Positions 9,315 through 18,813 of a stretch of DNA of 64,000 bases are shown piece by piece. Position numbers and translations under genes: made by a program. The stretch is from the NCBI RefSeq assembly GCF_004403515.1, contig NZ_SOHH01000087.1, positions 85,441 through 149,440 on the forward strand. Reading direction: 5' to 3'. The stretch is from Cryobacterium fucosi (GTDB taxonomy: Bacteria; Actinomycetota; Actinomycetes; Actinomycetales; Microbacteriaceae). A model generated the notes under the pieces. It saw only the letters and a list, made by a program, of their open reading frames with translations, was not told the DNA's origin and did not search any database. The stretch's first letter is position 1; each line of letters begins with the position of its first letter.

Positions 9315-9503
9315 GGTGGTGGAGCCTGTCGGAACCGGCCGCCGCGGTCTCGACGGGCTCGACCACCGGGGTCTCGACGGGCTCGACCACCGGGGTCTCG
9401 ACGGGCTCGACCACCGGGGCTCGGCCGCCGGGGTGTCGACGGGCTCGGCCACCGGGGCTCGACCGCCGGGGCTCGGCCGCCGGTGGTTGAGCCTGTCGAA
9501 ACC
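9315..9503. repeat. Cluster of GGTCTCGAC...CGACCACCGG repeats
   Basis: Three perfect tandem copies of a 24-bp unit (starting GGTCTCGACGGGCTCG, ending ACCACCGG) lie at 9346-9369, 9370-9393 and 9394-9417. Degenerate copies run to 9481, including one at 9432-9455. Inverted copies flank them at 9315-9336 and 9482-9503. The cluster fills the 302-bp gap between the valS start and the end of the ABC transporter operon. The same family recurs inside ileS and at 62936-63116. Confidence 0.9.
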
Positions 9504-9514
9504 GGCCGGAGCCC

Positions 9515-11284
9515 TCAGGCGAGCCGGGGGACCGCGGCGAGCAGGGACTGCGTGTACGGATGCCGCGGCGCCCGGAACACCTGCGCCGTCGCACCGGTCT
9601 CCACGATCCTGCCGTCCAGCATCACCGCGACCTGGTCGCTGGCGTGCTGGATCACGCCCAGGTCGTGGGAGATGACGAGCAGGCTGAGGCCGCGTTCGCG
9701 CTGCAGCTCGTCGAGGAGATCGAGCACCTGGGCCTGCACGGTCACGTCGAGGGACGACACCGGTTCGTCGCAGACGAGGATCTGCGGTTCGGAGGCGAGC
9801 GCCCGCGCGATACCGACCCGCTGGCGCTGGCCGCCGGAAAGCGACAGCGGCCGCCTGGTGAGGAGCGTTCTGGGGAGGGACACCTGGTCGAGTAGCTCGA
9901 GTACCCTGGCCCGGTCGCGGGCGGCGGTCCCGGCCCCCGCCGATCCGGTTCGCGCCGCGCGGCGCGCGCCCCGGACGGCGTCGCGCAGCACCGCGTCGAC
10001 CGTCAGCCGAGGGTCGAAGGAGCTGAGGGCATCCTGGTACACCGCGCCGAGCTCCGGGCGCAGTCGACGGCGTTGCCGCTCGGTGGCGGCGCTGAACGGG
10101 CGCCCGAGCACCCGCACCTCGCCCGAATCCGGCAGGCTGAGCGCCAGCAGAAGCCGCGCCGTCGTCGTCTTGCCCGACCCGGACTCGCCGACCAGACCGA
10201 GGGTGGTGCCGCGGGCGAGCCGGAACGAGACCCCGTCCACCGCCAGCTGGTCGCGGCCGTCCGGTCGCCGGAAGGTCTTGACGAGTCCGATCGCCTCCAG
10301 CACGACCTCGCCCGAGGCGAGGTCGTGCGCGGGAGACGCGGAAGAGGCCGCCGCCGCCGCGGGCGCTGAGACGTGGAAGGCGGGCGGTGAGAGCGGGGTC
10401 GCCGGAGCATCCGCCCGGTCACCGGGAGAGGCCAGGCGCGTGCCGCGCGGCTTGTCGATTGGAATCGCGGCGATCATCCGCCGGGTCTGCTCCTGCCGCG
10501 GCGAGGCGAGCAGCCGTGCGGCCGGCCCCTGCTCCACGATCCGCCCGGCGCTCATCACGGCGATCCGGTCGGCGATCCGGCCCACCACGGCGAGGTCGTG
10601 GCTGATCAGGAGGATGGCCGTCCCATGCCGTTTGAGGCTCTCCAGGAGGTCGAGGATCTGCGCCTGCACCGTCACGTCAAGGGCCGTCGTCGGCTCGTCG
10701 ATGAGCAGCAGCGGCGGGTCGAGGGCGATCGCGGATGCGATCAGGGCGCGCTGGCGCTGCCCTCCGGACAGCTCGCCCGAACGCTGCCGCACCCGGCTGC
10801 GGCCGTCCGGCAGCCCCACCCGTTCGAGCACCTCCTGCACCCTGGCCCGGCGCGCCGCCCGGTCGAGGGTGGTGTGCAGCCGGAGGGAGTCGGCGATCTC
10901 GCGGCCGATCGGTCGCAGCGGGTCGAGGGAGACGAGCGCGTCCTGCAGTACCAGGCCGACGTCGCGGCCGCGCCGGCGTCGCCACTGCGCGTCGGACAGG
11001 TCGAGCACGTCGCTGCCGTTGATCGCCAGTTCGGCGGCCTGCAGCCAGGCGCCGTCGCCGGCCAGGCCGAGCAGGCTCCGGGCGGTGACGCTCTTACCGG
11101 AGCCGGACTCGCCGACCAGCGCCAGGCATTCGCCGGGGGCGATGTCGAAGGAAATCCCGGCGATGACCGGATCGGTGCCCGGCCGGGGGCCGAACCCCAC
11201 CGCGAGGTCCCGCACCCGGAGCATGGACACGAGCGGGCCGGGTGTCGCCCGGCGGTTGGCGGTGGCGCCGGTTCCCGGGCTCAT
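9515..11284 (-). CDS. Dipeptide/oligopeptide ABC transporter, fused double ATP-binding protein (DppD-DppF type)
   Basis: A 589-residue protein with two complete ABC ATPase domains that energise the importer encoded upstream. Domain 1: Walker A GESGSGKSVTARSLLG, signature LSGGQRQRALIASAIA, Walker B LLLIDEPTTALD. Domain 2: Walker A GESGSGKTTTARLLL, signature LSGGQRQRVGIARALA, Walker B ILVCDEPVSSLD. An Ala/Pro-rich linker joins them. The ATG at 11284 overlaps the permease stop as ATGA, which indicates translational coupling. The reading frame stays open to 11425, but that extension lies inside the permease gene. It is the last gene of a four-gene operon. Confidence 0.92.
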   Translation of the reverse strand: MSPGTGATANRRATPGPLVSMLRVRDLAVGFGPRPGTDPVIAGISFDIAPGECLALVGESGSGKSVTARSLLGLAGDGAWLQAAELAINGSDVLDLSDAQWRRRRGRDVGLVLQDALVSLDPLRPIGREIADSLRLHTTLDRAARRARVQEVLERVGLPDGRSRVRQRSGELSGGQRQRALIASAIALDPPLLLIDEPTTALDVTVQAQILDLLESLKRHGTAILLISHDLAVVGRIADRIAVMSAGRIVEQGPAARLLASPRQEQTRRMIAAIPIDKPRGTRLASPGDRADAPATPLSPPAFHVSAPAAAAASSASPAHDLASGEVVLEAIGLVKTFRRPDGRDQLAVDGVSFRLARGTTLGLVGESGSGKTTTARLLLALSLPDSGEVRVLGRPFSAATERQRRRLRPELGAVYQDALSSFDPRLTVDAVLRDAVRGARRAARTGSAGAGTAARDRARVLELLDQVSLPRTLLTRRPLSLSGGQRQRVGIARALASEPQILVCDEPVSSLDVTVQAQVLDLLDELQRERGLSLLVISHDLGVIQHASDQVAVMLDGRIVETGATAQVFRAPRHPYTQSLLAAVPRLA

Positions 11285-12144
11285 GCGTGGCGCGCCCGTC
11301 GTTCGAGGGCGCGTCCGAGGCTTGTCGCGGTGACCGCGGTGAGCACGATGAACAGCCCGGGGAAGAAGGCCATCCACCAGGCCGACGTGATGTAGGTGCG
11401 CCCGGCCGAGAGCATGGCGCCCCATTCGGCGGCCGGCGGGGCGGCGCCGAGCCCGAGGTAGCTCAGCGCCGACGCCCAGACGACGGCCTGTCCGATGCCG
11501 AGGGTACCGAGCACGAACAGCGGCGCCAGGGTGTTCGGCAGGATGTGCCGCACCAGGATCTGCCAGCGGCCACGGCCGAGCACGGTGGCGGCCTCGACGA
11601 ACGCCGCGGACCGCACCGAGATCAGCTGGGCCCGGATGATGCGGGCATAGCCGGGCGCCGTCGCCAGCCCCACGGCCACGGTCGCCGTCTGCGCCCCCGG
11701 CCCGAAGACCAGGATCACGAGCAGGGCCAGCAGGAGGCCGGGGAACGCGAACAGCACCTCGAGGAACCGATTGACGGTGAAGTCGACGACCCGCCCGAGC
11801 ATCCCGGCCATGGTGCCGAGCACGATCCCGAGGCCGAGTCCGATCGCCGTGGCCAGCGTGCCGATCACCAGGGAGCCCCCGGTGCCGTGGCTCACCCGGG
11901 TGAAGATGTCCCGGCCGGACTCGTCGGTGCCGAACCAGTGTGCGAGGTTCGGCGGCTGGAAGGCGGACAACGGGTCGATGGCCAGGGGGTCACCCGGCGC
12001 CACGAGAGACGGCGCGAACGCGGCCGTGATGAGGAACAGTGCGAACGCCCCGGCGAGGGCCTCGGCGGCGCCGATCCGGCGTCGGCGCGGCGACCGCGCC
12101 CGAGCCTGCCGGCCGAGGTCGGCCTGGATCTCGAGGTCGCTCAT
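11281..12144 (-). CDS. Dipeptide/oligopeptide ABC transporter permease (DppC type)
   Basis: A 287-residue inner-membrane permease. The charged N-terminus is followed by a first membrane segment (AEALAGAFALFLITAAF), the DppC-type extracytoplasmic loop ending HWFGTDESGRDIFTRV, and then five more hydrophobic segments. The EAA loop that contacts the ATPase is SVRSAAFVEAATVLGRGRWQILVRHILPN. The ATG at 12144 overlaps the stop of the DppB-type gene as ATGA. It should pair with the DppB-type permease to form the translocation path. Confidence 0.92.
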   Translation of the reverse strand: MSDLEIQADLGRQARARSPRRRRIGAAEALAGAFALFLITAAFAPSLVAPGDPLAIDPLSAFQPPNLAHWFGTDESGRDIFTRVSHGTGGSLVIGTLATAIGLGLGIVLGTMAGMLGRVVDFTVNRFLEVLFAFPGLLLALLVILVFGPGAQTATVAVGLATAPGYARIIRAQLISVRSAAFVEAATVLGRGRWQILVRHILPNTLAPLFVLGTLGIGQAVVWASALSYLGLGAAPPAAEWGAMLSAGRTYITSAWWMAFFPGLFIVLTAVTATSLGRALERRARHA

Positions 12145-13163
12145 CGCCGGCGCAATCGCGGGTCGGCGATCCACTGGGCCAGGTCGGTGACGACGGTCAT
12201 CAGGATGTAGCCGACGGCGACGATCATCACGACCCCGATCACCACGGGCACATCGCGCACGGTGACGGCGTTCAGCATCGTGCGGCCGAGGCCGGGCCGG
12301 GCGAAGATGGTCTCCACCACGACGGCGCCGCTGACCAGGGAACCGAAGGCCCAGCCGGAGAGGCTGATCGCCGGCAGCGACGCGTGCCGGAGGGCGTGGA
12401 TCCAGCGCACGCCGCGTTCGCCCTCGCCGCGGGCCCTGGCGGAGAGCACGAACGGCGACTCGAGCGCGGTGAGCAGGGACTCGCGCATGATCTGGCCGAG
12501 GAACCCGGCCAGCGGGATGGCGAGGGTGAGCACGGGCAGCACGAGGCCGGCCGGGCCCGGCGTGCTGATCGGCGGCAAGGCTCCCAGCCAGACGCTGAAC
12601 AGCACGATCAGGGCGGTGGCCAGCCAGAAGTGGGGCAGTGCCGCGGCGACGATCTCCAGCCCCGAACCGAGGTACCAGGCGAAGCGGCCGCCGCGGGTGG
12701 ACCAGGTGGCGAGCACGAGCGCGAACAACCAGGCGACGACGAGCGCCAGTGCCGCCAGCAGCAGGGTCCCGCCGAGCTGGCCGACCAGCAGCGGGGTGAC
12801 ATCCTGTTTGAGAGCGTAGGAGCGGCCGAGGTCGCCGCTTGCCAGCCGGCCCAGTTGTGCCAGGTACTGCACGACGACGGGCTGGTCGAGACCGTACCGG
12901 GCCCGCACCGCGGCCAGGGCCTCCGGCGACGTCTGCGAGCCCGGACCGCCCAGGATGGCCTCGGCCGGGTCGCCAGGGATCAGCCTGATCGCGACGAAGG
13001 TGATCGTGGCCACGGCCCAGAGCACGAACACCGCCCCGACCAGGCGGGCGGCGAGCAGGCCGGGCAGCGTTCGGCGGACAGCGGGCCGCGGGCGTACCCG
13101 AACCGGCCGGGCGGAGCGAGGTGCTCCATCCGGCCTCAGCGCGCCTGCCGCGGCGTCGGTCAC
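12141..13163 (-). CDS. Dipeptide/oligopeptide ABC transporter permease (DppB type)
   Basis: A 340-residue permease with the DppB layout: an N-terminal helix (LLAARLVGAVFVLWAVATITFVAIRLIPGDPAE), a periplasmic loop with AIRARYGLDQPVV-like text, and a C-terminal membrane domain with the EAA-type loop ESPFVLSARARGEGERGVRWIHALRHASLPA. The start is a GTG that overlaps the stop of the substrate-binding-protein gene as GTGA. The N-terminal extension of about 28 residues is Arg/Pro-rich and may be partly untranslated. Confidence 0.92.
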   Translation of the reverse strand: MTDAAAGALRPDGAPRSARPVRVRPRPAVRRTLPGLLAARLVGAVFVLWAVATITFVAIRLIPGDPAEAILGGPGSQTSPEALAAVRARYGLDQPVVVQYLAQLGRLASGDLGRSYALKQDVTPLLVGQLGGTLLLAALALVVAWLFALVLATWSTRGGRFAWYLGSGLEIVAAALPHFWLATALIVLFSVWLGALPPISTPGPAGLVLPVLTLAIPLAGFLGQIMRESLLTALESPFVLSARARGEGERGVRWIHALRHASLPAISLSGWAFGSLVSGAVVVETIFARPGLGRTMLNAVTVRDVPVVIGVVMIVAVGYILMTVVTDLAQWIADPRLRRR

Positions 13164-14812
13164 TCGGCGGGCAGCCAGGCGTCGTAGAACGTGGGAGTCG
13201 ACACGGTCGGCATCGCGCGGGCGCCGGAGACTCGGGAGCTCAACAGGTAGTGGTTCTGCTGGTCGTAGAGCGGCAGGATGTAGAAGCCCTCCAGCACCTT
13301 GTTCTGCACCTCCGTGTACAGGCCGGTGCGCTTGTCGGCATCCGTCACCGCCCCGGCCTCGGTGAGCAGCGCGTCCACCTCGGGGTCGTTCACCTGCGCG
13401 TGGTTGGCGAAGTAGCCGCTGGGGGCGGGGACGATACCGGCGGAGTCGAAGAGGATGCGCAGCACGTCGGGGCCGACCTTGGTGTACGGGGCGCTGACGG
13501 CGTCGTAGCCGTTCTCGCCGAGCGCCGTGTACCAGCTGGAGAGGTCCATCGGGGTGAGCACCACCTCGAAGCCGGTCTTCTTCGCTGTCGCCTGGATCTG
13601 CTCGAACAAGGACTGCTCGGCGGGGATGGACTGGTTCGTGCTGACCGGGAACTGGACGGTGAGGCGCGCGCCGTCCTTCATCCGGTAGCCGGCCGAGTCG
13701 CGGGCCGTCCAGCCGGCGGAGTCGAGCAGCTTGTCGGCGGCCTTGGCGTCGTAGCCGAACAGGTCGGGTCGCTGGGCCGCGGTGGCCTCCACGCTGGAGA
13801 GTGCGGAGTATGACCGCTTGGCCGTGCCCTGGAAGAGGCTGGTGACGGCGTCGTCGACGTTGGCCGAGCGGATGAAGGCCTCCCGCACGATCGGGTCGTC
13901 GAACGGCGGCCGGGACGAGTTCAACTCGATCCGGTTCGAGGCGCCCGGCCGGGGCGCGTCGAGGTGGGTGATCGTGTCGCCTTTCTCCGCCTGCACGATC
14001 GTGTCGGGCTGGGCGTTGTCGATCACGTCGGCGTCACCGGCCTGCAGGGCCGCGAACCGCGATGCAGAGTCGGGGATGAACCGCCAGATGATCCTGGCCA
14101 GGTACGCCGGGCCGGTGTGATCCGCGTCGGCGGGCGGCGACGTGTACGCGGGGTTGCGCACGAGCACGACCGAGTCCTGCTTCTCCCAGCTCTCGACCTG
14201 GAACGGGCCGGTGCCGACCGGGGCCACGCAATTCTCATCCAGGCCACGGGCCAGGCCGGTCGGGGATTCGATCGCCAGCCAGGGCTGGGTCAGCGATTCG
14301 AGGAGGGCGCTGTCCGGTTCGCCCAGGGTGAACCTCACCACGTTTGCCGAGACGGACTCGGTGCTCGTGACCTTGGCCAGCGCCAGGTAGCCGGTCGAGG
14401 AGCCCGTCTTCGGGTCCTGCAGGTGCGCGATGTTGGCCTGCACGGCGGCCGCGTCGAGCGGTGTCCCATCCGTGAATGTGACGCCGTCCTTGAGGGTGAA
14501 CTCCCAGGCGAGTCCGTCGGGGCTTACCGTCCAGGACTTGGCCAGCCAGGGGATGATGGCGCCGTTGCCGTCCCGGGAGACCAGCGACTCCAGGTACTGC
14601 GTGCTCACCAGGGCCTGCGGGTAGTTGCCGCCGACGTGCGGGTCGAGGCAGGTGGGCTCGGCATCGCCGGAGGCGTAGGTGAGGGTGCCGCCCTTCACCG
14701 GGGTGGCGCCGTCGCCGGCTCCGGGAGTGGCGGCACACGAGGTGAGCAGGAGGCCGGCGGCCAGGACGGCCCCGATGGCGGCGGGGCGGTGTGAATGAAC
14801 CGAGGAACGCAT
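13160..14812 (-). CDS. Peptide ABC transporter substrate-binding lipoprotein (SBP_bac_5 family)
   Basis: The 550-residue protein starts with a lipoprotein signal peptide ending in the lipobox LTSC, so C26 would be lipidated and the protein anchored outside the membrane. The mature part has family-5 features: GGTLTYASGDAEPTCLDP, the WEFTLKDGVTFTDGTPLDA core motif, and a C-terminal YDQQNHYLLSSRVSG segment. It probably captures peptides, possibly another ligand such as nickel chelates or opines. I chose ATG 14812 because the signal peptide begins there; the frame is open to 14959. It is the first gene of the operon and divergent from ileS. Confidence 0.92.
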   Translation of the reverse strand: MRSSVHSHRPAAIGAVLAAGLLLTSCAATPGAGDGATPVKGGTLTYASGDAEPTCLDPHVGGNYPQALVSTQYLESLVSRDGNGAIIPWLAKSWTVSPDGLAWEFTLKDGVTFTDGTPLDAAAVQANIAHLQDPKTGSSTGYLALAKVTSTESVSANVVRFTLGEPDSALLESLTQPWLAIESPTGLARGLDENCVAPVGTGPFQVESWEKQDSVVLVRNPAYTSPPADADHTGPAYLARIIWRFIPDSASRFAALQAGDADVIDNAQPDTIVQAEKGDTITHLDAPRPGASNRIELNSSRPPFDDPIVREAFIRSANVDDAVTSLFQGTAKRSYSALSSVEATAAQRPDLFGYDAKAADKLLDSAGWTARDSAGYRMKDGARLTVQFPVSTNQSIPAEQSLFEQIQATAKKTGFEVVLTPMDLSSWYTALGENGYDAVSAPYTKVGPDVLRILFDSAGIVPAPSGYFANHAQVNDPEVDALLTEAGAVTDADKRTGLYTEVQNKVLEGFYILPLYDQQNHYLLSSRVSGARAMPTVSTPTFYDAWLPAE

Positions 14813-14922
14813 GAGGGGGATCTCTTTCCAGGGCAGGGGAACGGCCGAGTGTGCTGGTCGAGGAGCCGACCCGTGGTGGGCCGCCAGTGTCCCATCGTAA
14901 AACATCTGGTGGCGGCCGGGAA

Positions 14923-14952
14923 TTCCACTCGGCGGATGCGGCAGGCTAGAAT
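14923..14952 (+). promoter_or_regulatory. Sigma-70-type promoter of the ileS operon
   Basis: TTCCAC at 14923-14928 and TAGAAT at 14947-14952 are separated by 18 bp. The predicted transcription start (about 14959) falls immediately before the T-box stem I. Confidence 0.65.
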
Positions 14953-14956
14953 CGTC

Positions 14957-15195
14957 CACGGATGACTACGATCCGGCCATCACCGGTGAGTCTTCGGAAG
15001 AACGGCCCCCCGGGGCCTGGTAGAACCGAACGGGTCGGGCCCGTCACAGCCTCTGAACAAGCGGTCGCCCGCTCACCCGGGCGGCAAGCGAGGTGGTACC
15101 GCGGCGGATCCCTTTCGGAGTCGGCGTCCTCGTGGAACAGGGCAGGCCTGCGTGACGCAGGAACCAGACAACTGCCCGACTCGTCCAGGAGAAGC
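14957..15195 (+). promoter_or_regulatory. T-box riboswitch (isoleucine, translational type) upstream of ileS
   Basis: The conserved T-box sequence AGGTGGTACCGCGG is at 15091-15104; its UGGU is expected to pair with the NCCA end of uncharged tRNA. Near the 5' end CCGG (14973-14976), CCATCA (14977-14982) and CCGG (14983-14986) form a very short stem I whose loop displays ATC, an isoleucine codon, as specifier. A TCTTCGGAAGA hairpin follows. This matches the ultrashort-stem-I ileS T-boxes described in actinobacteria, which control initiation rather than transcription. In line with that, no terminator hairpin with a U-run precedes the ileS Shine-Dalgarno AGGAG at 15188-15192. Together with the promoter it fills the 383 bp between the two divergent genes. 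Confidence 0.92.
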
Positions 15196-18100
15196 ATGAC
15201 GTACCCCAAAGGTCAGCAATCAGGTTCGGCCGACCAGCAGCCCGGCTCCATCGTGCCGTCACCGAACTTTCCCCAGCTCGAAACCGAGGTGCTCTCGTTC
15301 TGGAAGGACGACGCCACCTTCCAGGCGTCGATCGACAACCGGGAGGGCGCGCCCGAGTGGGTGTTCTATGACGGCCCACCGTTCGCCAACGGCCTGCCGC
15401 ACTACGGCCACCTCCTGACCGGGTATGCGAAGGACCTGTTCCCGCGCTTCCAGACCATGCGCGGCAAGCAGGTGCACCGCCGGTTCGGCTGGGACACCCA
15501 CGGGCTTCCGGCCGAGCTCGAGGCCGAGCGCGAGCTCGGCATCGTCGACAAGAGTGAGATCGAGAAGATGGGCATCGGCGCCTTCAACGCCGTCGCGCGC
15601 AGCTCCGTGCTCAAATACACGAAGGTGTGGGAGGAGTACGTCACCCGCCAGGCCCGCTGGGTCGACTTCGATAACGACTACAAGACCCTCGACATCACCT
15701 TCATGGAGTCCGTGATCTGGGCCTTCAAGCGGTTGCACGACAAGGGCCTCGCCTACGAGGGCTATCGGGTGCTGCCGTACTGCTGGCGCGACCAGACCCC
15801 GCTGTCCAACCATGAACTGCGCATGGACGACGACGTCTACAAGATGCGCCAGGACCAGACGGTCACGGTCACGTTCCCACTGGTCGGGGCGAAGGCGGAG
15901 GCGCTCGGCCTCACCGCCGTGCGCGCCCTCGCCTGGACGACGACCCCGTGGACCCTGCCGACCAACCTCGCGCTCGCCGTCGGCCCGCAGATCGTCTACG
16001 CCGTCGTGCCGGCCGGACCGAACGGCACCCCGGATGCCACCGTCCTCCGCGAGGAGGCCGGCAGAGCGGATGCCGCGGCCGAGGTGCTCGGCGCCGAGTA
16101 CCTGATCGCGATCGACCTCGTCGGCAACTACGCCAAGGACCTCGGTTACGAGTCCGCCGCGGACGCGACCGCGGCGATCGCCCGCACCGTGCTCGGCGGC
16201 GACCTCGAGGGCGTCTCCTACGACCGGCTCTTCGACTACTACGCGGACACCGCGGTGTGGGGCACCCGGAACGCCTGGACCATCGTCGTGGCGGACTACG
16301 TCACCACCGCGGACGGCACCGGGATCGTGCACCAGGCCCCCGCCTACGGCGAAGAGGACCAGAGGATCTGCGAGGCCGCCGGCATCCCGGTGATCATCTC
16401 CCTCGACGACGGCGGGAAGTTCCTGCCCGACGTGCCGGAGGTCGCCGGCCTGCTCTGGTCAGACGCGAACAAGCCGCTCACCCAACTGATCCGGGCCGAG
16501 GGCCGCCTGCTCCGCCAGGCCAGCTACGAGCACTCCTATCCGCACTGCTGGCGTTGCCGCAACCCCCTCATCTACAAGGCCGTCTCCAGCTGGTTCGTGC
16601 GGGTCACCGACTTCCGGGGCCGCATGGAGGTGCTCAACCAGGACATCAACTGGGTTCCGGAGAACGTCAAGGACGGCCAGTTCGGCAAGTGGATCGGCAA
16701 CGCCCGCGACTGGTCGATCAGCCGCAACCGCTACTTCGGTTCGCCGATCCCGGTCTGGAAGAGCGACAACCCCGACTACCCGCGGATCGACGTCTACGGT
16801 TCCCTCGACGAACTCGAGGCCGACTTCGGCGTGCGCCCCACCGACCTGCACCGCCCGTACATCGACGAACTCACCCGGCCGAACCCCGACGACCCGACCG
16901 GGCAGTCCACCATGCGGCGCATCACGGATGTGCTCGACGTCTGGTTCGACTCCGGCTCGATGCCCTTCGCCCAGGTGCACTACCCGTTCGAGAACCGGGA
17001 CTGGTTCGACAGCCACAACCCGGCCGACTTCATCGTCGAATACATCGGGCAGACCCGCGGCTGGTTCTACATGCTGCACGTGCTCGGGGCCGCCCTGTTC
17101 GACCGCCCGGCCTTCAAGAACGTCGTCAGCCACGGCATCGTGCTCGGCAGCGACGGGCAGAAGATGTCGAAGTCGCTGCGCAACTACCCCGACGTGAACG
17201 AGGTGTTCGACCGGGACGGGTCGGATGCGATGCGCTGGTTCCTGATGAGCTCCTCCGTGCTGCGCGGCGGCAACCTCATCGTGACGGAGGAAGGCATCCG
17301 CGAGGGCGCCCGCCAGGTGATGCTCCCGCTGTGGAGCACCTGGTACTTCTTCTCCCTCTACGCCAACGCGTCGGGCGAGAACGGCTACGACGCGAGCTGG
17401 CGCACCGACTCCACCGACGTGCTCGACCGCTACCTTCTGGCCAAGACCCGCGCCCTGATCGTGGACGTCACCGCCGACCTCGAAAACCTGGACAGCACCC
17501 TGGCCTCCGCGCGGCTCCGGGACTTCGCCGACGTGCTCACCAACTGGTATGTGCGCCGGTCCCGCGACCGGTTCTGGGTCGGAGCGACCGGGGTCTCGAC
17601 AAGCTCGACCACCGGGACGGGCTCGACCATCGGGGTCTCGACAGGCTCGACCACCGGGGTCTCGACAGGCTCGACCACCGGGACAGGCTCGACCACCGGG
17701 GTCTCGACAGGCTCGACCACCGGGCCGGTGGTCGAGCCTGTCGAGACCACACCCGGGTTGCCCACCGGTCCCGTCGACCACACCGAGGCCTTCGACACCC
17801 TGTACACCGTGCTCGAAACCGTCGCCCGGGTGGCCGCGCCGCTTCTTCCGCTCGTCACCGAGCGCATCTGGCAGGGACTCACCGGCGGGCGAAGCGTGCA
17901 CCTGGCGGACTGGCCCGACCCGGAGCTCTTCCCCGACGACGACGTGCTCGTCGCCGCCATGGACCAGGTGCGCACCATCAGTTCCACCGTGCTCTCCCTG
18001 CGCAAGCAGGCCGGGCTGCGCGTGCGCCTGCCGCTGGCGAACCTGACCGTGGTCACCACCGACACGGCGGCGATGGCACCGTTCGAGGCCATCCTGCGCG

Positions 18101-18813
18101 ACGAGCTCAACGTCAAGAACGTGTCCCTGGTGGAGCTCGCCGCCGGCAGCGCCACCGCCTACGGGGTCACCTCCCGGCTCAACGTCAACGCCCGGGCCGC
18201 CGGCCCGCGCCTCGGCAAGCAGGTGCAACAGGTGATCAAGGCCGCCCGCGCCGGCGACTGGATCGAGACCGACGGCGTCGTCACCGCCGGCGGGATCGAA
18301 CTCGCCCAGGGGGAGTACGAGCTGGTGCTGCAGGCCGGCGGCCAGACTGCCGGCGCAGGACAGGGCGCCGAGTCCGGCGACACGACCGCCCTCGCCCTGC
18401 TGCAAGGCGGCGGTTTCGTGCTGCTCGACACGACGACGACGGCCGAGCTCGAGGCCGAGGGCTTCGCCAGGGACCTGATCCGGGCAGTGCAGGACACCCG
18501 CAAGTCCGCCGGATTCGAGGTGAGCGATCGCATCCGCCTCGACCTGGTCTTCTTCGCCGACGCGGACGCGGCCACCTTCGCCCTCGCCGTCGGGGTCGAT
18601 GTGCCGGCCGAAACCCTCACCACCCGCTTCGCCACCCACCGTGCGAGCGACGCCGACGCCCAGCTGCTGGCGACGACCCTGCCGTCGGAGTGGCTCGGCG
18701 ACCTGGTCGGTGCGCCGGTCGAACACTACGTGCGCTTCGAAGCGGGGCAGTACGCGAACCAGGGTGCCGTGCTGGTCGCCGTCGCCAGAGAGAACGGACT
18801 CATCCATGTCTAA
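15196..18813 (+). CDS. ileS: Isoleucine--tRNA ligase (type 2) with a repeat-encoded insertion
   Basis: 1205 residues against the usual 1040-1100. It has the eukaryote-like IleS2 signatures: [15 protein letters not shown] near residue 65 (the HIGH-equivalent HYGH) and [11 protein letters not shown] near residue 656. Residues about 799-851 are a Ser/Thr/Gly-rich stretch (GVSTGSTTG units, then PVVEPVETT) encoded by the same repeats as in the intergenic clusters. It sits between [10 protein letters not shown] and [20 protein letters not shown] of the anticodon-binding domain. The frame stays intact, so the enzyme is presumably functional with a flexible loop. The start ATG 15196 follows AGGAG and lies after the T-box. 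It overlaps folC by 8 nt. Confidence 0.95.
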   Translation: MTYPKGQQSGSADQQPGSIVPSPNFPQLETEVLSFWKDDATFQASIDNREGAPEWVFYDGPPFANGLPHYGHLLTGYAKDLFPRFQTMRGKQVHRRFGWDTHGLPAELEAERELGIVDKSEIEKMGIGAFNAVARSSVLKYTKVWEEYVTRQARWVDFDNDYKTLDITFMESVIWAFKRLHDKGLAYEGYRVLPYCWRDQTPLSNHELRMDDDVYKMRQDQTVTVTFPLVGAKAEALGLTAVRALAWTTTPWTLPTNLALAVGPQIVYAVVPAGPNGTPDATVLREEAGRADAAAEVLGAEYLIAIDLVGNYAKDLGYESAADATAAIARTVLGGDLEGVSYDRLFDYYADTAVWGTRNAWTIVVADYVTTADGTGIVHQAPAYGEEDQRICEAAGIPVIISLDDGGKFLPDVPEVAGLLWSDANKPLTQLIRAEGRLLRQASYEHSYPHCWRCRNPLIYKAVSSWFVRVTDFRGRMEVLNQDINWVPENVKDGQFGKWIGNARDWSISRNRYFGSPIPVWKSDNPDYPRIDVYGSLDELEADFGVRPTDLHRPYIDELTRPNPDDPTGQSTMRRITDVLDVWFDSGSMPFAQVHYPFENRDWFDSHNPADFIVEYIGQTRGWFYMLHVLGAALFDRPAFKNVVSHGIVLGSDGQKMSKSLRNYPDVNEVFDRDGSDAMRWFLMSSSVLRGGNLIVTEEGIREGARQVMLPLWSTWYFFSLYANASGENGYDASWRTDSTDVLDRYLLAKTRALIVDVTADLENLDSTLASARLRDFADVLTNWYVRRSRDRFWVGATGVSTSSTTGTGSTIGVSTGSTTGVSTGSTTGTGSTTGVSTGSTTGPVVEPVETTPGLPTGPVDHTEAFDTLYTVLETVARVAAPLLPLVTERIWQGLTGGRSVHLADWPDPELFPDDDVLVAAMDQVRTISSTVLSLRKQAGLRVRLPLANLTVVTTDTAAMAPFEAILRDELNVKNVSLVELAAGSATAYGVTSRLNVNARAAGPRLGKQVQQVIKAARAGDWIETDGVVTAGGIELAQGEYELVLQAGGQTAGAGQGAESGDTTALALLQGGGFVLLDTTTTAELEAEGFARDLIRAVQDTRKSAGFEVSDRIRLDLVFFADADAATFALAVGVDVPAETLTTRFATHRASDADAQLLATTLPSEWLGDLVGAPVEHYVRFEAGQYANQGAVLVAVARENGLIHV
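17592..17748. repeat. In-frame repeat block inside ileS
   Basis: Seven head-to-tail, partly degenerate forward copies of the GGTCTCGACAGGCTCGACCACCGG-like element run from 17592. The last full one is at 17700-17723. A single inverted copy follows at 17727-17748. The last forward copy and the inverted copy form perfect 22-bp arms (17700-17721 and 17727-17748) around the 5-nt loop GGGCC. Confidence 0.92.

Noticed and set aside
9346..9503. CRISPR array
   Set aside because: The 24-bp units are contiguous without unique spacers, appear in both orientations, and no cas gene is near.
11285..11425. 47-codon N-terminal extension of the fused ABC ATPase
   Set aside because: It overlaps the permease coding region; the ATGA overlap at 11284-11281 is the more likely coupled start.
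15091..15104. Transcriptional (terminator-type) T-box
   Set aside because: No hairpin followed by a U-run lies between the T-box sequence and ileS, so the translational type is preferred.
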